DNA of 52,500 nucleotides from Prionace glauca (lineage: Eukaryota; Chordata; Chondrichthyes; Carcharhiniformes; Carcharhinidae): positions 71,805,324 to 71,857,823 of the forward strand of contig CM075760.1 of NCBI GenBank assembly GCA_037974335.1, written 5' to 3'. Below the pieces are notes generated by a model. The model saw only the letters and a list, made by a program, of their open reading frames with translations. It was not told where the DNA came from and ran no database searches. This document shows positions 1 to 10,236 of this stretch, piece by piece (position 1 is the stretch's first letter; each line of letters begins with the position of its first letter). The position numbers were made by a program, and so were the translations under genes.

Positions 1-160
1 AATTGAAGAGCAATCTGGATAGGTTGGTGTCAAAGGAGGCAGTGGGATAGTTTTTTGAACCTCTTTTTACTGTTTGGGCCGCACTTTCTGCCAGACCTTT
101 GGATGATGGGGAATATGGGCACTGTCCTAACGTGTCAAATTCTGTTCAACTTGTTGCAAT
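1..160 (-). mobile_element. Ty3/gypsy fossil, integrase-region fragment
   Basis: Read on the minus strand this matches the same integrase-region stretch seen at 11,876-12,009 on the plus strand, including the part that resembles the family's HP-x-x-NGLAE segment. It is a short broken piece of a Ty3/gypsy pol gene and runs off the window edge. It lies at the outer end of the left arm of the GPCR inverted duplication, so it probably predates that duplication. Confidence 0.55.
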
Positions 161-312
161 GCAGAGTTTCACTAGCTTTCGAGGTTACCCTCTTCGTCAG
201 GTGAAGAGGGTAACCTCGAAAGCTAGTGAATTTACTATCACATAAATCGATTGGACTTAAACCTGGTGTTGTCAGACTTTTTCCTGTGTCTACCCCAGTC
301 CAGCGCCAGCAT
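161..312. mobile_element. Penelope-like element terminal fragment (palindromic)
   Basis: The block has the shark Penelope-type end sequence: a segment with the CCTGACGAAGAGG core, then the stretch reading ACCTGGTGTTGTCAGACTTTT and an end near GCCAGCATATCCACATC. The first 45 bases are repeated inverted around position 200, so it is a head-to-head pair of end sequences. No coding part remains. It replaces the inner part of the SINE and gypsy sequence that the right arm keeps. Confidence 0.6.
168..205 (-). ncRNA. Hammerhead-ribozyme-like motif in Penelope end
   Basis: On the minus strand the order is UUCAC, CUGACGA core, GAGG-GUAA-CCUC hairpin (stem II with a GNRA loop), GAAA core, then GCUA and GUGAA. 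UUCAC pairs with GUGAA to form stem I. Stem III would have to form between two molecules through the self-complementary AGCU. Hammerheads are known in ends of Penelope-like elements. A caveat is one extra A between the CUGACGA core and stem II. Confidence 0.5.
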
Positions 313-480
313 ATCCACATCATGACATTGATAAACCAGATGGGTCTTTCTGAAAATGGACAATGTTTTTATGTTCACTAATGAATTCTAAACTCCAGAT
401 ATATTTACTTAAGTTCCACCATCTGCGGTGACGTGATCGGAATCCATGTGCCCAGAACATTAGCTGAGTTGTTGCATTAA
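313..480 (-). mobile_element. tRNA-headed SINE, left-arm copy (interrupted)
   Basis: Minus-strand sequence with CAGCTAATG, a B-box-like region, GCAGATGGTGGAA and the CTGGAGTTTAGAATTC / ACATAAAAACATTGTC body. It aligns through its length with the SINE at about 8700-8985 in the right arm. Its head is cut by the LINE at 481-898 and its 3' part is lost at the Penelope end. Confidence 0.7.
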
Positions 481-898
481 TAAGAACATAAGAACATAAG
501 AAATAGGAGCAGGAGTAGGCCATCTGGCCCTTCGAGCCTGCCCCGCCATTCAATAAGATCATGGCTGATCTGTCGTGACTCAGCTCCACCTTCCCGCCCT
601 CTCCCCATAACCCTTAATCCCTTCTCTTATCAAAAACCCATCAACCCGTTTCTTAAAAATATTTAGCGAGGCAGCCTCCACCACTTCACCGGGCAGAGAA
701 TTCCAGAGATTCACCACCCTTTGAGTGAAGAAGTTCCTCCTCAACTCTGTTCTAAACCGCCCCCCCTTTATCGTGAGGCTGTGCCCCCTAGTCCTACTGT
801 CTTTTTTGAGCGGGAACAGTCTCTCCACCTCTATCCTATCCATCCCATTCATCATCTTATACGTCTCAATGAGATCTCCCCTCATTACTCAAGTGATA
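481..898 (-). mobile_element. CR1-type LINE, 3' fragment
   Basis: The minus strand encodes the C-terminal tail of the LINE ORF2 product (motifs GHSLTIKGGRFRTELRRNFF and QRVVNLWNSLP) followed by the family 3' UTR and a tail of 8-bp TTCTTATG repeats, the CR1 signature. It is 5'-truncated. It sits inside the SINE of the left arm and is absent from the corresponding place in the right arm. Confidence 0.85.
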
Positions 899-1857
899 AA
901 ACCTACAGTCCATCACATCCACACCTGAGTGTACACATCCTGAATTCCGGTAACCCAGACACACCATACTATGCATGTCTGCCGGGCTCCCGGATTGGAC
1001 AGCATTAACTGCCTCAATCAGGGAGCTCATATTCCAAAGCTCCACCTGATGGTTACCGTTGAAGTCCTTAGATATATCTCTCTACCTTTTTCTATGTTTC
1101 TTGTGGCTCTCTCTCTATCATTCTTTCTCTATGTCTCTCTGTGCCTCTGTCTCTCTCGATGTTTCACTCTGTCTTTTGCTGTCTCTCCGCTTCTCCCCCA
1201 CTCTCCCTCTGTCTCTCCTGCCTCAGTGTCACTCTCCTACTCCCACTCCCTGTCCCTCTTTAATTTATTTGTCTCTCTGCCCCACCCCCCACCCACCTCA
1301 CTCTGACTTTTGCTCTTGCTTTGTCCATTGTGCTTTTTCAGTCCCACTCTTTCCCATTCACTCCTACTCTGTGTCTCGATATCTCTGTTTCTATCTGTCT
1401 CTGGCTATTTCCTTCTGCATCACTTTTTGCCTCCCGTTCCCCCACCCCCTTGTCTCCCTCTCCCTCTCGTATTACAAACTCCAATCTGTCTTCCTCTATC
1501 TCCCTTTCTCATTCCCTGTATATCTCTCTCGCCATTTTCCTCATTATTTCTGTCTTTCTCATTCCCTGTTTATCTCTCTCGCCATTTTCCTCACTATTTC
1601 TGTCTTTCACATTCTGTGAGACTCTGTCTTTGTCTCTCTTCTATCTCATTGTTTCCTGTACCTGTTAGAAACTCTTTGAAATTCTTTGCTCTCCAAGTCT
1701 TCGTGCCTTTCCCTCTCTTTGCCACTCTCTGTCTAATAATCTCACTGTTGCTAACATTGTCCTCTCTATCTATCTGTCAGTCTTTCTATCTCTGTGAGGC
1801 TGTTTGGTGATTTACAGTTTGAATGCCCAATAGGAAGATTCAGAGGTCTTGTTGTTG
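899..1857. repeat. 3' flank of GPCR-1 with CT-rich simple repeat
   Basis: Positions about 1070-1800 are a degenerate CTCTGTCT tract. Reverse-complemented, the whole stretch aligns with the GA-rich flank of GPCR-2 at 7944-8700, including the non-repetitive landmarks GAGCTCCCTGATTGAG and GTTTCTAACAGGTACAG. Open frames here come from the simple repeat and are not genes. Confidence 0.8.
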
Positions 1858-2765
1858 TCATTTCCTCTCAGGCTGTATTGAGTGGAAAATTGCAGTAAGG
1901 GGATATTTCAGTACATTTTTTAGCTGCTGCCTGAACTGAGTTTGTGTCACAGCGTAAATAGCAGTATTTGTACAGCAACTTGTGAGTTGCAGCATGAAGC
2001 CCAATTCCATAACATAAAATTCTAATATAATTTTAAACCCCAAATCATACATGCGATTCCATGCTGAATAAATCATGAATATTGACCATAAGATAATGAA
2101 ATTGGCTGAGATAACAAATAGGAAAATGATGGATTTCCTTCGACTCTCCAACTCTGGGTCTTTTGGATTCTCACCGCTGCGGTGAGCCCGGAGTCTCCTG
2201 CGGGCTCTGCTGCTCACTAAAATGTGTCTGACGGTGAGAGTATTCAGCAGCAGAATCAGGACGAATGGGGCACACGGGTTTAGAATGTAATGGAGGAACT
2301 CGATTGTTCCCCAGACCAGAGAGTGCATAACAATTAATGTGAAGTCACAAAACCAGGGGAGGTTCCCCAGCCCATATGTATTTAATAACATAAAATACCA
2401 GATAATGTTCTTTAAACAGCTCAGCACTGTCACTGTTCCCAGAACCACAGCCGCTGATTTCTCAGTGCAATATTTACTTCTCAGCTTGGGACAGCAAATG
2501 GCCACAAATCGATCAAAGGTGAAAGTGACGGTGAACCAGACAGAACAGTCAGTGGCTCCATAAAGCAGGACAGCATGGATGTTACACACGGGGAACGAGT
2601 GTAGGAAATATAATTTTTCGTGATAAACAATGGGAATGTGTCTCAATATCAGGTCGAGGATAATGACCAGCAGATCCCCCACTGACATGGCCACCAGGTA
2701 ATGAGTGACACATTTGGACAGACCACAGTTTCTGCTCCTCAGTGTCACAATTGTGATTATGTTCA
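1858..2765 (-). CDS. GPCR-1 exon 2: orphan class A GPCR, GPR139-like
   Basis: This exon encodes TM1 (second half) to TM7 and the C-tail of a rhodopsin-family receptor, 301 codons plus stop. It follows a good acceptor (polypyrimidine, ACAG at 2766-2769) in phase 1. Visible landmarks are VNIITIVTL (TM1), MSVGDLLVIILDL (TM2), the disulphide cysteine in FPVCNIHAV, the DRF variant of DRY in FTFDRFVAICC, ECL2 cysteine in LPWFC, a basic intracellular loop 3 (RARRRLRAH), and TM7 CTNTAIYAVTQ where NPxxY would be. These are typical of the GPR139/GPR142-like group that is expanded in sharks. No internal stop or frameshift is seen. The ligand cannot be told. With exon 1 the protein is 348 residues. Confidence 0.9.
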
Positions 2766-2879
2766 CTGTCAGGAAGGAAATACAGAATAAAATTAGATAT
2801 GATTCAATGGAAGGAATTGCCATTTAGACTTACGATGTTTTTTTTTAAAAGTACATTATCACAACAATTGGAATACATT

Positions 2880-3058
2880 TTTTAAGCCAGTACGTCTTTC
2901 GGAGTGTGAGGGGAAAGTAGAGCATCTGGAGTAAACCTGTACAGACACAGAGAGAATGTACAAACTCAACACAGACAATGACCCAAAAATGGAACTGAAC
3001 CCAGGTTTCTGATGCTGTGAGTCAGCAGTACTAACCACTATGCCACCGTACTGCTCCT
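2880..3058 (-). mobile_element. tRNA-headed SINE in GPCR-1 intron
   Basis: Minus strand reads GGCATAGTGGTTAGTACTGCTGACTCAC, GGTTCAGTTCC and GGTTTACTCCAGATGCTC, the box A, box B and body of the common shark SINE. The same copy sits at the homologous place in the right arm (about 6764-6905), so it was there before the duplication. Confidence 0.8.
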
Positions 3059-3729
3059 TGGTAGTGACACAAAGTTAACATTTGGGAAAGAGCTTTCCAG
3101 GGAGTTCTCAACGTTATCCCTCACTCAGCTACAGGTAAATATCCCCTCTGCCTGTGAAGGATTTGGAGGGTAAGAAGGATGAGGCAGTAAACCCTAACAG
3201 AAGATGCGGAGTGGAGTCCTGTAGGTGGTAATCTGTTGTCTCTCAGACAGCTCACTGACAACTCCCACAACAGAGCTGGTACCAAACAGTGTTGGTTTGA
3301 CCCTTTCCTCTGGACAATACAACAATTGGCAGAGGGAGATCCTGATGCCCTGAAGCACAGAATCTCTATTAGATTTACATCTCCATGAGTCCTCTCATGG
3401 CAGGAATGTTGTCAATATATGCACCAGGTAAAAACTCAAACAAAGGCCAGTAGCAAAGGAAAAGCCAAGCAAGCTGCCTAATGACTCTCATCCTGTGACT
3501 CCGACATCCAATATTATGAAATGCATGAAAAGGTTAGTCATGGCATGAATCAGTTCCGGCTTCCCAGATTTCCTGGATCCACTACAGTTCACTACATCCA
3601 CAACCGGTCCAAAATCCCATCTCTCTGACATTACAGTCAACCCTGTAACGCCGACTCATGTTTATCAACGACAGCTCAGCCATTAACACCATTATTCCTA
3701 TGCATGTGTCTGTGTGTGTGTCTGTGTGT

Positions 3730-3761
<32 letters not shown>

Positions 3762-3944
3762 CTGTGTGTGTGTGTGTGTGTGAGCACCAGAGTACCTAAT
3801 GAGTGCTCCTAAGTGTGTGTTATTCCGGAGGCTTACAACAATTTTGGCTTCTGAATTTGTGTGAGAGTGGGAGTGTCTAAATCTGATTGCTTCTATCAGT
3901 AAATGTTTCTATTAATACATGTATGTTAGTGTTTCTGTGACTCC
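3059..3944. other. GPCR-1 intron 1, including a TG repeat
   Basis: Intronic sequence. Positions 3061-3390 match 5755-6100 of the right arm inverted. Positions about 3700-3782 are a (TG)n tract with TC interruptions. Nothing else recognised. Confidence 0.7.
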
Positions 3945-4250
3945 AGGAAAGTTTGTGGTGGTGCAGGGGACAGTGTTGTTGCCTCATAGCACTAGGCTCC
4001 CTGGTTCAATTTCAGGCTTGGCTACTGAGTGTGCAGAGTCTACTCGTTCTCACTGTGTCTGCGTGGGTTTCCTCCAGGTGCTCCGGTTTCCCCCAAAAAT
4101 CTGAAAGTTGTGATGGTTTGATGCATTGGCCGTGCTAAATACTCCCTCAGTGTACCTGAACAGGTGCCGGAGCGTGGAAACTCGGGGATTTTTATAGCAA
4201 CTTCATTGCAGTGTTAATGTTTGCATACTTGTGACATTGATGAATGAATT
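3945..4250 (+). mobile_element. tRNA-headed SINE with GTTAATG-type tail
   Basis: Plus-strand SINE: TGGTGCAGGGGACAGTG, GGTTCAATTTCAGGCTTGG (box B), TGTCTGCGTGGGTTTCCTCCAGGTGC body, then the tail CTTCATTGCAGTGTTAATG and TACTTGTGAC. Same subfamily as 14,515-14,812. It lies in GPCR-1 intron 1, antisense to the gene. Confidence 0.8.
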
Positions 4251-4747
4251 TCAATACGAAACATGTTTTCTCTTGAGATCCTGCTGTGCAAACATGATCA
4301 ATAAAATGCATTCTGCAGCGTGGTGACTGGGTGGGCAATTGGCAGTGAGCTGGCGTTACATGTAGATGGTAAAAAACGATTCTGCTTTATATTTTTCTCA
4401 CAAAGGATTAGTGTTAGGTCACATGTCTATGGATAGTCACAACACACAGAAGACACCCTAGCCCATAGGCCCTGAGACAATTGTCAGCGGCTGAAAGAAT
4501 TAATAACTGGATATAGGGATTCAACAGAAACAACAAGAGCAGCAAACCCAGTACAGTAAATGACAAGGAAATCAATACAGTTAAACAGCCTTTCTAGAAT
4601 TAGGAACTGGGGACAGAACTTTACAGCCTCACTTTTCCGAAAACTGCAAAATCCTACCCGTGTTCAAGAGACCTTCCCATGCTCTGACCCCTGCCTGCTC
4701 CGATTTCAGTGGCAGTCGGACTGTTACAATTCCAGACAGGGACTTAC

Positions 4748-4886
4748 CCGGTACTCCAATAATCGCCAACATGGGATAGTAAACGAACTGAATCGCCTTC
4801 AGTAGACATTCAATCCGAACACCGAATGGCATCATCCAATTATCTAAGGTAAACAAATAAATCCAATAGTGTATTCCCTCGTGCAT
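4748..4886 (-). CDS. GPCR-1 exon 1
   Basis: Exon 1 encodes the extracellular N-terminus and the first half of TM1, ending IQFVYYPMLAIIGVP, with donor CCGG|GTAAGT after base 4748 (phase 1). The YYPxLAxIGVP ending just before the intron is the standard first exon of this receptor group and matches exon 1 of GPCR-3 at 32,036. I chose the ATG at 4886 (MHEGIHYWIYL). An in-frame ATG at 4907 is possible, and the frame stays open upstream to about 5189 through a 42-bp repeat. The intron to exon 2 is 1,982 bp. Confidence 0.75.
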
Positions 4887-4907
4887 GAATGGAGACTTCC
4901 AATCCAT

Positions 4908-5060
4908 TGTTCCCAGATTCCGATCAATTGTTGGAATACTCTGGGTCATTGTCCCCAGATTCCGATCAATTGTTGGAATACTCTGGATCATTGTCCCCAG
5001 ATTCTGATCCACTGTTGGAACATTCTGGGCCATTGCTCCCAGATTCTGATCTCTCCTCTC
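4908..5060 (-). repeat. 42-bp tandem repeat just upstream of GPCR-1 exon 1
   Basis: About 3.5 copies of a 42-bp unit (CCAGATTCCGATCAATTGTT ... on the plus strand). On the minus strand the unit is in frame with exon 1 and would encode a 14-residue repeat of the type NLGTMIQSIPTIDR. It may be 5' UTR or an N-terminal extension. Confidence 0.75.
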
Positions 5061-5189
5061 GCTCCCTCTGTCTCCACAGCCGCTGATCGCTGTTAGTGTT
5101 GGAGTTGTCGCTCCCGCTGACTCAATGGGACAACACATTGAACGGAATCCCTTATTATTCGAAGGGGGAAATCCCTCCAGGCACACCAA

Positions 5190-5754
5190 TCAGATCCATG
5201 GAGACTCACATCAATTACAGTCACTAAACAAACAGCTTCACCTCACCCTGTTCAATCCAACACTTTTTACACGCAAAGAAGAGAATTTACAGCCTAGATG
5301 AGGTGTTGAGGTTCAGGGAAGTATTGGAAGTTGGAAATAATGGAGAGGCAGACATGAGTTGTGGGGGTCTGGAACGCGCTAGCGAGTAGGGTGGTGGAGG
5401 CAGGAACGTTGGACTCGTTTAAGATGCAGTTAGATAGGCACATGAGTGAAACGAGAATGGAGGGATATGGTAGGGTCTATTAAATAGGGTTAAACCTCGG
5501 GAGACACCGGAAAGGCAGGCTGTAAGATTAATATTTTTGTCTTTATTCCACAGGTGGAGGTCCATCTCGTGTCCAGGAGGTCATAGTGGGGCAGCAAAAA
5601 TAATACACTGGGCACTATGAAAGGTAGCGACACACTGAACCCTGATGCTTTAAAAGCAAACCCTCTGTGTCATTCGAGTGTGAGATTACTATTTCTTCCA
5701 GTGTTGTGCGAACAATGGTCACAATGCTGTGGTCTCCCCTACAGGGTGTAGTCA
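5190..5754. other. Inverted-duplication spacer with a LINE fragment
   Basis: Between the two arms. Positions about 5345-5515 are a plus-strand CR1-type LINE 3' fragment (GTCTGGAACGCGCTAGCGAG, GTGGTGGAGGCAGGAACG). The rest is unique-looking. No plus-strand exon 1 for GPCR-2 was found here. Confidence 0.6.
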
Positions 5755-6101
5755 TTTGTAAATATTAGAGAGATTCTGAACTGTCGAGGCATTAGGATCT
5801 CTCTCTGCCAACTGCTGGTAGTGTCCAGGGGAAAGGGTGAAACCAGCACTGTTTGGTAGCAGCTCTGCTGCAGGGCTTGTCAGTAGCTATCTGAAAGGTG
5901 ACAGATTACTGCCTACATGACTCCAGTCCGAATTTTCTGTCAGAGTTACCCCCACAGCCTTCTCACACTCCAAATCCCCCACAAGGTAGAAAGACTATTT
6001 ACCTAGAGTTGGTGAGGGTCAATTTTGAGGGCCCCTGGAAAACTCTTTCCAAAATGTATCCCATTTTGTACCAACCATGGAGCATCATCGTAGCACAGTG
6101 G

Positions 6102-6763
6102 TGTTAGTGCGAATGGGTGAAACGACCATTACGGACTCAGGGTGTAGTTCAATAACGGCACAGCTTTATTTTATTTTCCATCGACGGAGGTGCAGTCAGG
6201 ACATACAATCGGACTGTCCCGAAAGCATACTAAACACCCACCGTCTCGGGCTACAGTTATACCCGATCTTCGGTATAGTATGCGATTCAAATGCTAATAC
6301 TTTATTTACAGTATTTGACTTCAGCCATCCTGTTTCAATGTTTTCGAGTGCTGGGGCAATTGTTTTAAGTGTGTGTTAATCGTTTTTGTCTGATTGGTTA
6401 TTAATGGTCTAGAATGTCTGAGGCTTGAACCAGAAGGTGTGTCATTGATCTCAAAAGAATTTTGAGGGGCCAGGGAGTTTCCTTTACTATGCTAATTTTA
6501 GGTGTCTCCATGGGTTGTTTGACTGTTTTAGAAGTGCTGATTTTGATGGGGTGTTGGATGTGTTTTATTAAATTTAGTTCCTGTAGGTACCATCCTGTCC
6601 AGCTTCCCTTGTGTGCTCGCCCTCATTTGCATTCTAAAAGCATGCTCTTGCCTGCTAATCTGTGTCTGTTACTTTGTGATTTTTAGTGGAGAGGCTCTGA
6701 GTGTAACTTCACTCTGCTTCCATATCGTGTGCCCAATTTCATAAAATCTGCTTTCCCATAACT
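6102..6763. mobile_element. Solo-LTR-like insertion (fossil)
   Basis: A ~660-bp block that interrupts the right arm inside the intronic SINE and is absent from the left arm. It starts TGTTAGTG and ends near CATAACT, and is flanked by a short target duplication (AGTGG / TGTGG). The TG start, size and short duplication suggest a solo LTR of a retroelement. No coding part is present, and family is not assigned. Confidence 0.45.
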
Positions 6764-6960
6764 GTGGTTAGCAGTGCTGACTCACAGTATCAGGAACCTG
6801 GGTTCAATTCCAGGCTTGGGTCACTGTCTGTATCGAGTTTGGACCTTATACCCGTGTCTACGTGGGTTTCCTCCAGATGCTCCAGTTTCCCCTCACACTC
6901 CAAAAGATATGCTGGATCATAAAAAAAGTAACTGATTCAGTGTGTGTGCACATTTAAAAA
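6764..6960 (+). mobile_element. tRNA-headed SINE, right-arm copy
   Basis: GTGGTTAGCAGTGCTGACTCAC, GGTTCAATTCCAGGCTTGGG, TACGTGGGTTTCCTCCAGATGC. Homologous to the minus-strand SINE at 2880-3058. Its head is separated from upstream flank by the LTR-like insertion. Confidence 0.8.
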
Positions 6961-7041
6961 AAATGATCCACCTGCAGTCTAAATGGTAACTTATTCCCCC
7001 TGAATCATGTCTAATTTTATTCTTTACTTCCTTCCTGACAG

Positions 7042-7943
7042 TGAACATAATCACAATTGTGACATTGACAAGCAGAAACTGTGGTCTGTCCAAATGTGTC
7101 ACTCGTTACCTGGTGGCGATGTCAGTGGGGGATCTGCTAGTTGTTATCCTTGACCTGATAATGAGACACATTCCCATTGTTTATTGGGAACAGTTTTATT
7201 TCCTGTACTCAGTCCCCGTGTGTAACATCCATGCCGTCCTGCTTTATGCAGCCACTGACTGTTCTGTCTGGTTCACCGTCACTTTCACCTTTGATCGATT
7301 TGTGGCCATTTGCTGCCCCAAGCTGAAAAGTAAATATTGCACTGAGAAATCGGCAGCTGTGGTTCTGGGAACAGTGACAGTGCTGAGCTTTTTAAAGAAC
7401 ATTTTCTGGTATTTTATGTTATTAAATCGATATGGGCTGGCGAACAATCCCTGGTTTTGTCAGTTCACCTGGGAACTTATAGGATCTCCGGTCTGGGGAA
7501 CAATTGAGTTCCTCCACAACATTCTAACCCCGTGTGTCCCATTCGCCCTGATTCTGCTGCTCAATGCTCTCACCGTCAGACACATTTTAGTGAGCAGCAG
7601 AGCCCGCAGGAGACTCCGGGCTCACAGCAGTGGGGAGAACCCTTGTGACCCAGAGATGGAGAGTCGAAGAAAATCCATCATTTTACTGTTTGTTATCTCA
7701 GCCAATTTCATCCTCTTATGGTTGATATTAATGGTGTATACCATATGGATTCGGATGTATAATTTGGGCTATCAATCAGTATGGTTACACCTTTTTGTTA
7801 TGGATTTGGGCTTCATGCTGCAACTCACAAGTTGCTGCACAAATACTGCCATTTATGCTGTAACACAGACTCACTTCAGACAGCAGTTAAAAGATCTCCT
7901 GAAACACCCCCTTACTGTAATTCTTCAACTCAATAAACCCTGA
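7042..7943 (+). CDS. GPCR-2 exon 2: inverted copy of GPCR-1, exon 1 not found
   Basis: Encodes TM1 (second half) to TM7 of the same GPR139-like receptor, following an intact acceptor (CCTTCCTGACAG at 7030-7041). It keeps VCNIHAVLLYAATDCSVW, FTFDRFVAICC, NNPWFCQF, RARRRLRAH and CTNTAIYAVTQ, and reads to a TGA at 7941-7943 with no break. Most residues match GPCR-1. No matching exon 1 (YYPxLAxIGVP plus GTAAGT) was found on the plus strand between 4890 and 7041; the duplicated block appears to begin inside intron 1. It may therefore be a 5'-truncated pseudogene, or use an unrecognised first exon. The undamaged frame suggests recent loss or some remaining function. Confidence 0.75.
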
Positions 7944-8692
7944 CAGGAAACTGCAACCATAAGTCCCTTGACTCTTTCTTTTGGGCATTCATGTTGTAAA
8001 CAACAAAACACCCTCACAAAGCAGAAACAGTTACAGGTAGAGACAGAGGGGGCAGTGTTAGCAACAGTGAGAGTGATAGTGAGACATTGGCTTAGAGAGG
8101 GAAAAACACAAAAACATGGAGAACAACAGAGTTTGAAAGAGTTTCTAACAGGTACAGAGAAAGAAACGGACAGAGAGAGAGAAAGAACAGAGACAGAGAA
8201 ACTCTCACAGAGCGAGAGAGACAGGGATAGAGAGTGGAGAAAATGGCGAAGGTGATATACAGGGAAGGAGAAAGGGAGACAGAAGAAGGCAAACTGGAGC
8301 TGGAAATAAAAGAGGGAAAGGGAAAGGAAGGGAAAATGGGAGACAAAAAGTGAGGCAAAGGGAAATAACCAGAAACAGAGAGAAACAGATATAGAGACAG
8401 AGAGCGGGAGTGAATGGGAAAGAGTGAGACTGAATGAGTAAAATGGAAACAACAAGAGCAAAAGACAGAGTGAGTGAGAGAGAGCGAGAGAGCAAGAGAG
8501 AGAGAGAGAGTGGCAGAAAGTGGCAGAGAGACATATTTAAAGACTTTACAGATAACCATCAAGTGGAATTATTGGAATATGAGCTCCCTGATTGAGACAG
8601 TTAATGCTGTCCACTCCAGGAGCTCTGCAGACGTATATAATATGGAGTGTCTTGGTTAGCAGAATTCAGGATGTGTACACTCAGGATGTGGA
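7944..8692 (+). repeat. 3' flank of GPCR-2 with GA-rich simple repeat
   Basis: Homologous to the inverted 3' flank of GPCR-1. Positions about 8090-8530 are a degenerate GAGA/ACAGAGAGAG tract that leaves all frames open. No gene supported. Confidence 0.8.
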
Positions 8693-8985
8693 CAGGTGGT
8701 TTTATCACTCGACTATTAATACAGAAACTCAGCTAATGTATTGGTATCCCGGATTCCAATCTCGTCACAGCAGATGGTGGAATTTGAATAAATAGGTCTG
8801 GAGTTTAGAATCCGCTGGTGACCATAAAAACATTGTTGATTGTCGGAAAGCCCTAACTGGTTCACCAATGTCCCAGGAAAGGAAATCTGTTGTCCTTACG
8901 TGGTCAGGCCTAACCGTGACTCCAGGGCCGCAACAATGTGATTGACACTTAATTGTCCTCTGAACACGGGTGACTAGGAGGCCGA
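8693..8985 (+). mobile_element. tRNA-headed SINE, right-arm copy (uninterrupted)
   Basis: Head region with TCTCGTCACAGCAGATGGTGG, then GTCTGGAGTTTAGAATCC, ACATTGTTGATTGTCGGAAA, GGTTCACCAATGTCC and TAACCGTGACTCCAGGGCCG. This is a widespread cartilaginous-fish SINE. Its left-arm twin (313-480) is split by a LINE and truncated. Confidence 0.75.
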
Positions 8986-8999
8986 GTCGCGAAAGCAGA

Positions 9000-9706
9000 T
9001 ATCTTGAGCTGGTTACAATTAACAGACAACTGGTCGCATCCCCAATGGAAGAGACAGTAATCATGAACTTTTTCAAAATTCTCCCAGCGGCAGCCAATAA
9101 TATTTGGCTGTGGGAGGCAAACTTACCCAGTCCTGAATAAACTGAAGAGAAGTAAGAACTGATGGGGGTAACCAAAAGGCTGTTACAGCAGAATTGCACC
9201 CATATTGGAGTGGCAGAGAACAGCTGACTGTGGAAGATGGCATACTCCTATGGGGTTCAAGAGTGTCATCCTGAAACACCATCCCAACCCGGCCGAACTT
9301 TACCATGGCCACCCAGGAGTGGCAAATTGACGATCCTCCAAATTGCCACGTCTGGTGGCCAGGTATGGATACAGATATTTGCTTGTGTGTCAGTGTTGGC
9401 AACATCAACAAGGGCAGAACAGTCACCAGTCACGATTCTTTACACTTGGGTTGGCCATAGACGTGACTGCACATGGACAGTGCCGGACCGTTCATGGGGT
9501 CTGTGTTCCTGATATTGGTAGATGCTCATTCAAAATGGATGGCCATACACAGGATGAGTTAATCAAACATAAGGAGAAGAGTGGAGAAACTTCACACCTC
9601 TTTCTTGACACCAGGCATTCTGCAGGTGTTGAATTCTAAAAATGGACCACCCTCCATCAGTCAGGAATTTGTGCATTGCATGAAGTTGAGCAATATTTGA
9701 TGCGTT
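9000..9706 (+). mobile_element. Ty3/gypsy fossil, pol (integrase) region, part 1
   Basis: Plus-strand stretches in more than one frame resemble the Ty3/gypsy integrase: a VWWPGMD segment, a CQ-rich zinc-finger region, and the AGPFMGSVFLILVDAHSKW start of the catalytic core. It is clearly broken, with many breaks, and has no identifiable LTRs here. The end carries ATGCGTT (9700-9706), the target duplication of the inserted LINE; the fossil resumes at 11,876. Confidence 0.75.
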
Positions 9707-10236
9707 GATGTAGAGGGTACTGGTGAGGCCGCAACAGGAATACCGTGTGCAGTTTTGATCGGCGTACTTGTGGAAGGATATATTGGCCTTGGAGGGAGTG
9801 CAGAGAAGGTTCACTGGGCTGATACCAGAGATGAGGGGGTTAACCTATGAGGAGAGATTTAATAGACTGTATCTGTACTCATTGGAGTTTCGAAGGCTGA
9901 GGGGGGATCTTATAAGATAATGAAGGGGATGGATAGGGTAGAGGTAGAGAGTTTCTTCCCGCTTAGAAAGGACAGCAGGACTAGAGGGCACAGCCTCAAA
10001 ATAATGGGGGGAGGACAGTTTAGATCGGAGTTGAGGAGGAACTTCTTCACTCAAAGTGTGGTGAATCTCTGGAATTCTCTGCCCATTGAAGTGGTGGAGG
10101 CTACCTCGCTGAATACATTTAAGTCATGGGTAGATAGATTTCTGATAGACAAGGGAATTAAGGGTTATGGGGAGAAAGCGGGAAAGTGGAATTGATCCAC
10201 TTCAGATCAGCCATGATCTTGTCGAATGGCAGGGCA
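9707..10236 (+). mobile_element. CR1-type LINE A, 5' part of a split copy
   Basis: Plus-strand ORF2 C-terminal region (SRTRGHSLKIMGGGQF, FFTQSVVNLWNSLPIEVVEA) plus start of its 3' UTR (TCAGCCATGATCTTGTCGAA). It is interrupted at AGGGCA (10,231-10,236) by LINE B and resumes at 11,823. The whole element is 5'-truncated. Confidence 0.85.

Larger units (their letters stand above)
1..3390. repeat. Left arm of inverted duplication (GPCR-1 side)
   Basis: Reverse-complemented, this arm matches about 5755-12,009 in order: intron 1 sequence, an intronic SINE, exon 2, the 3' flank, a tRNA-headed SINE and a gypsy fossil. Identity by eye is roughly four bases in five. The arms differ by private insertions on each side. 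It continues past the window start. Confidence 0.8.
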
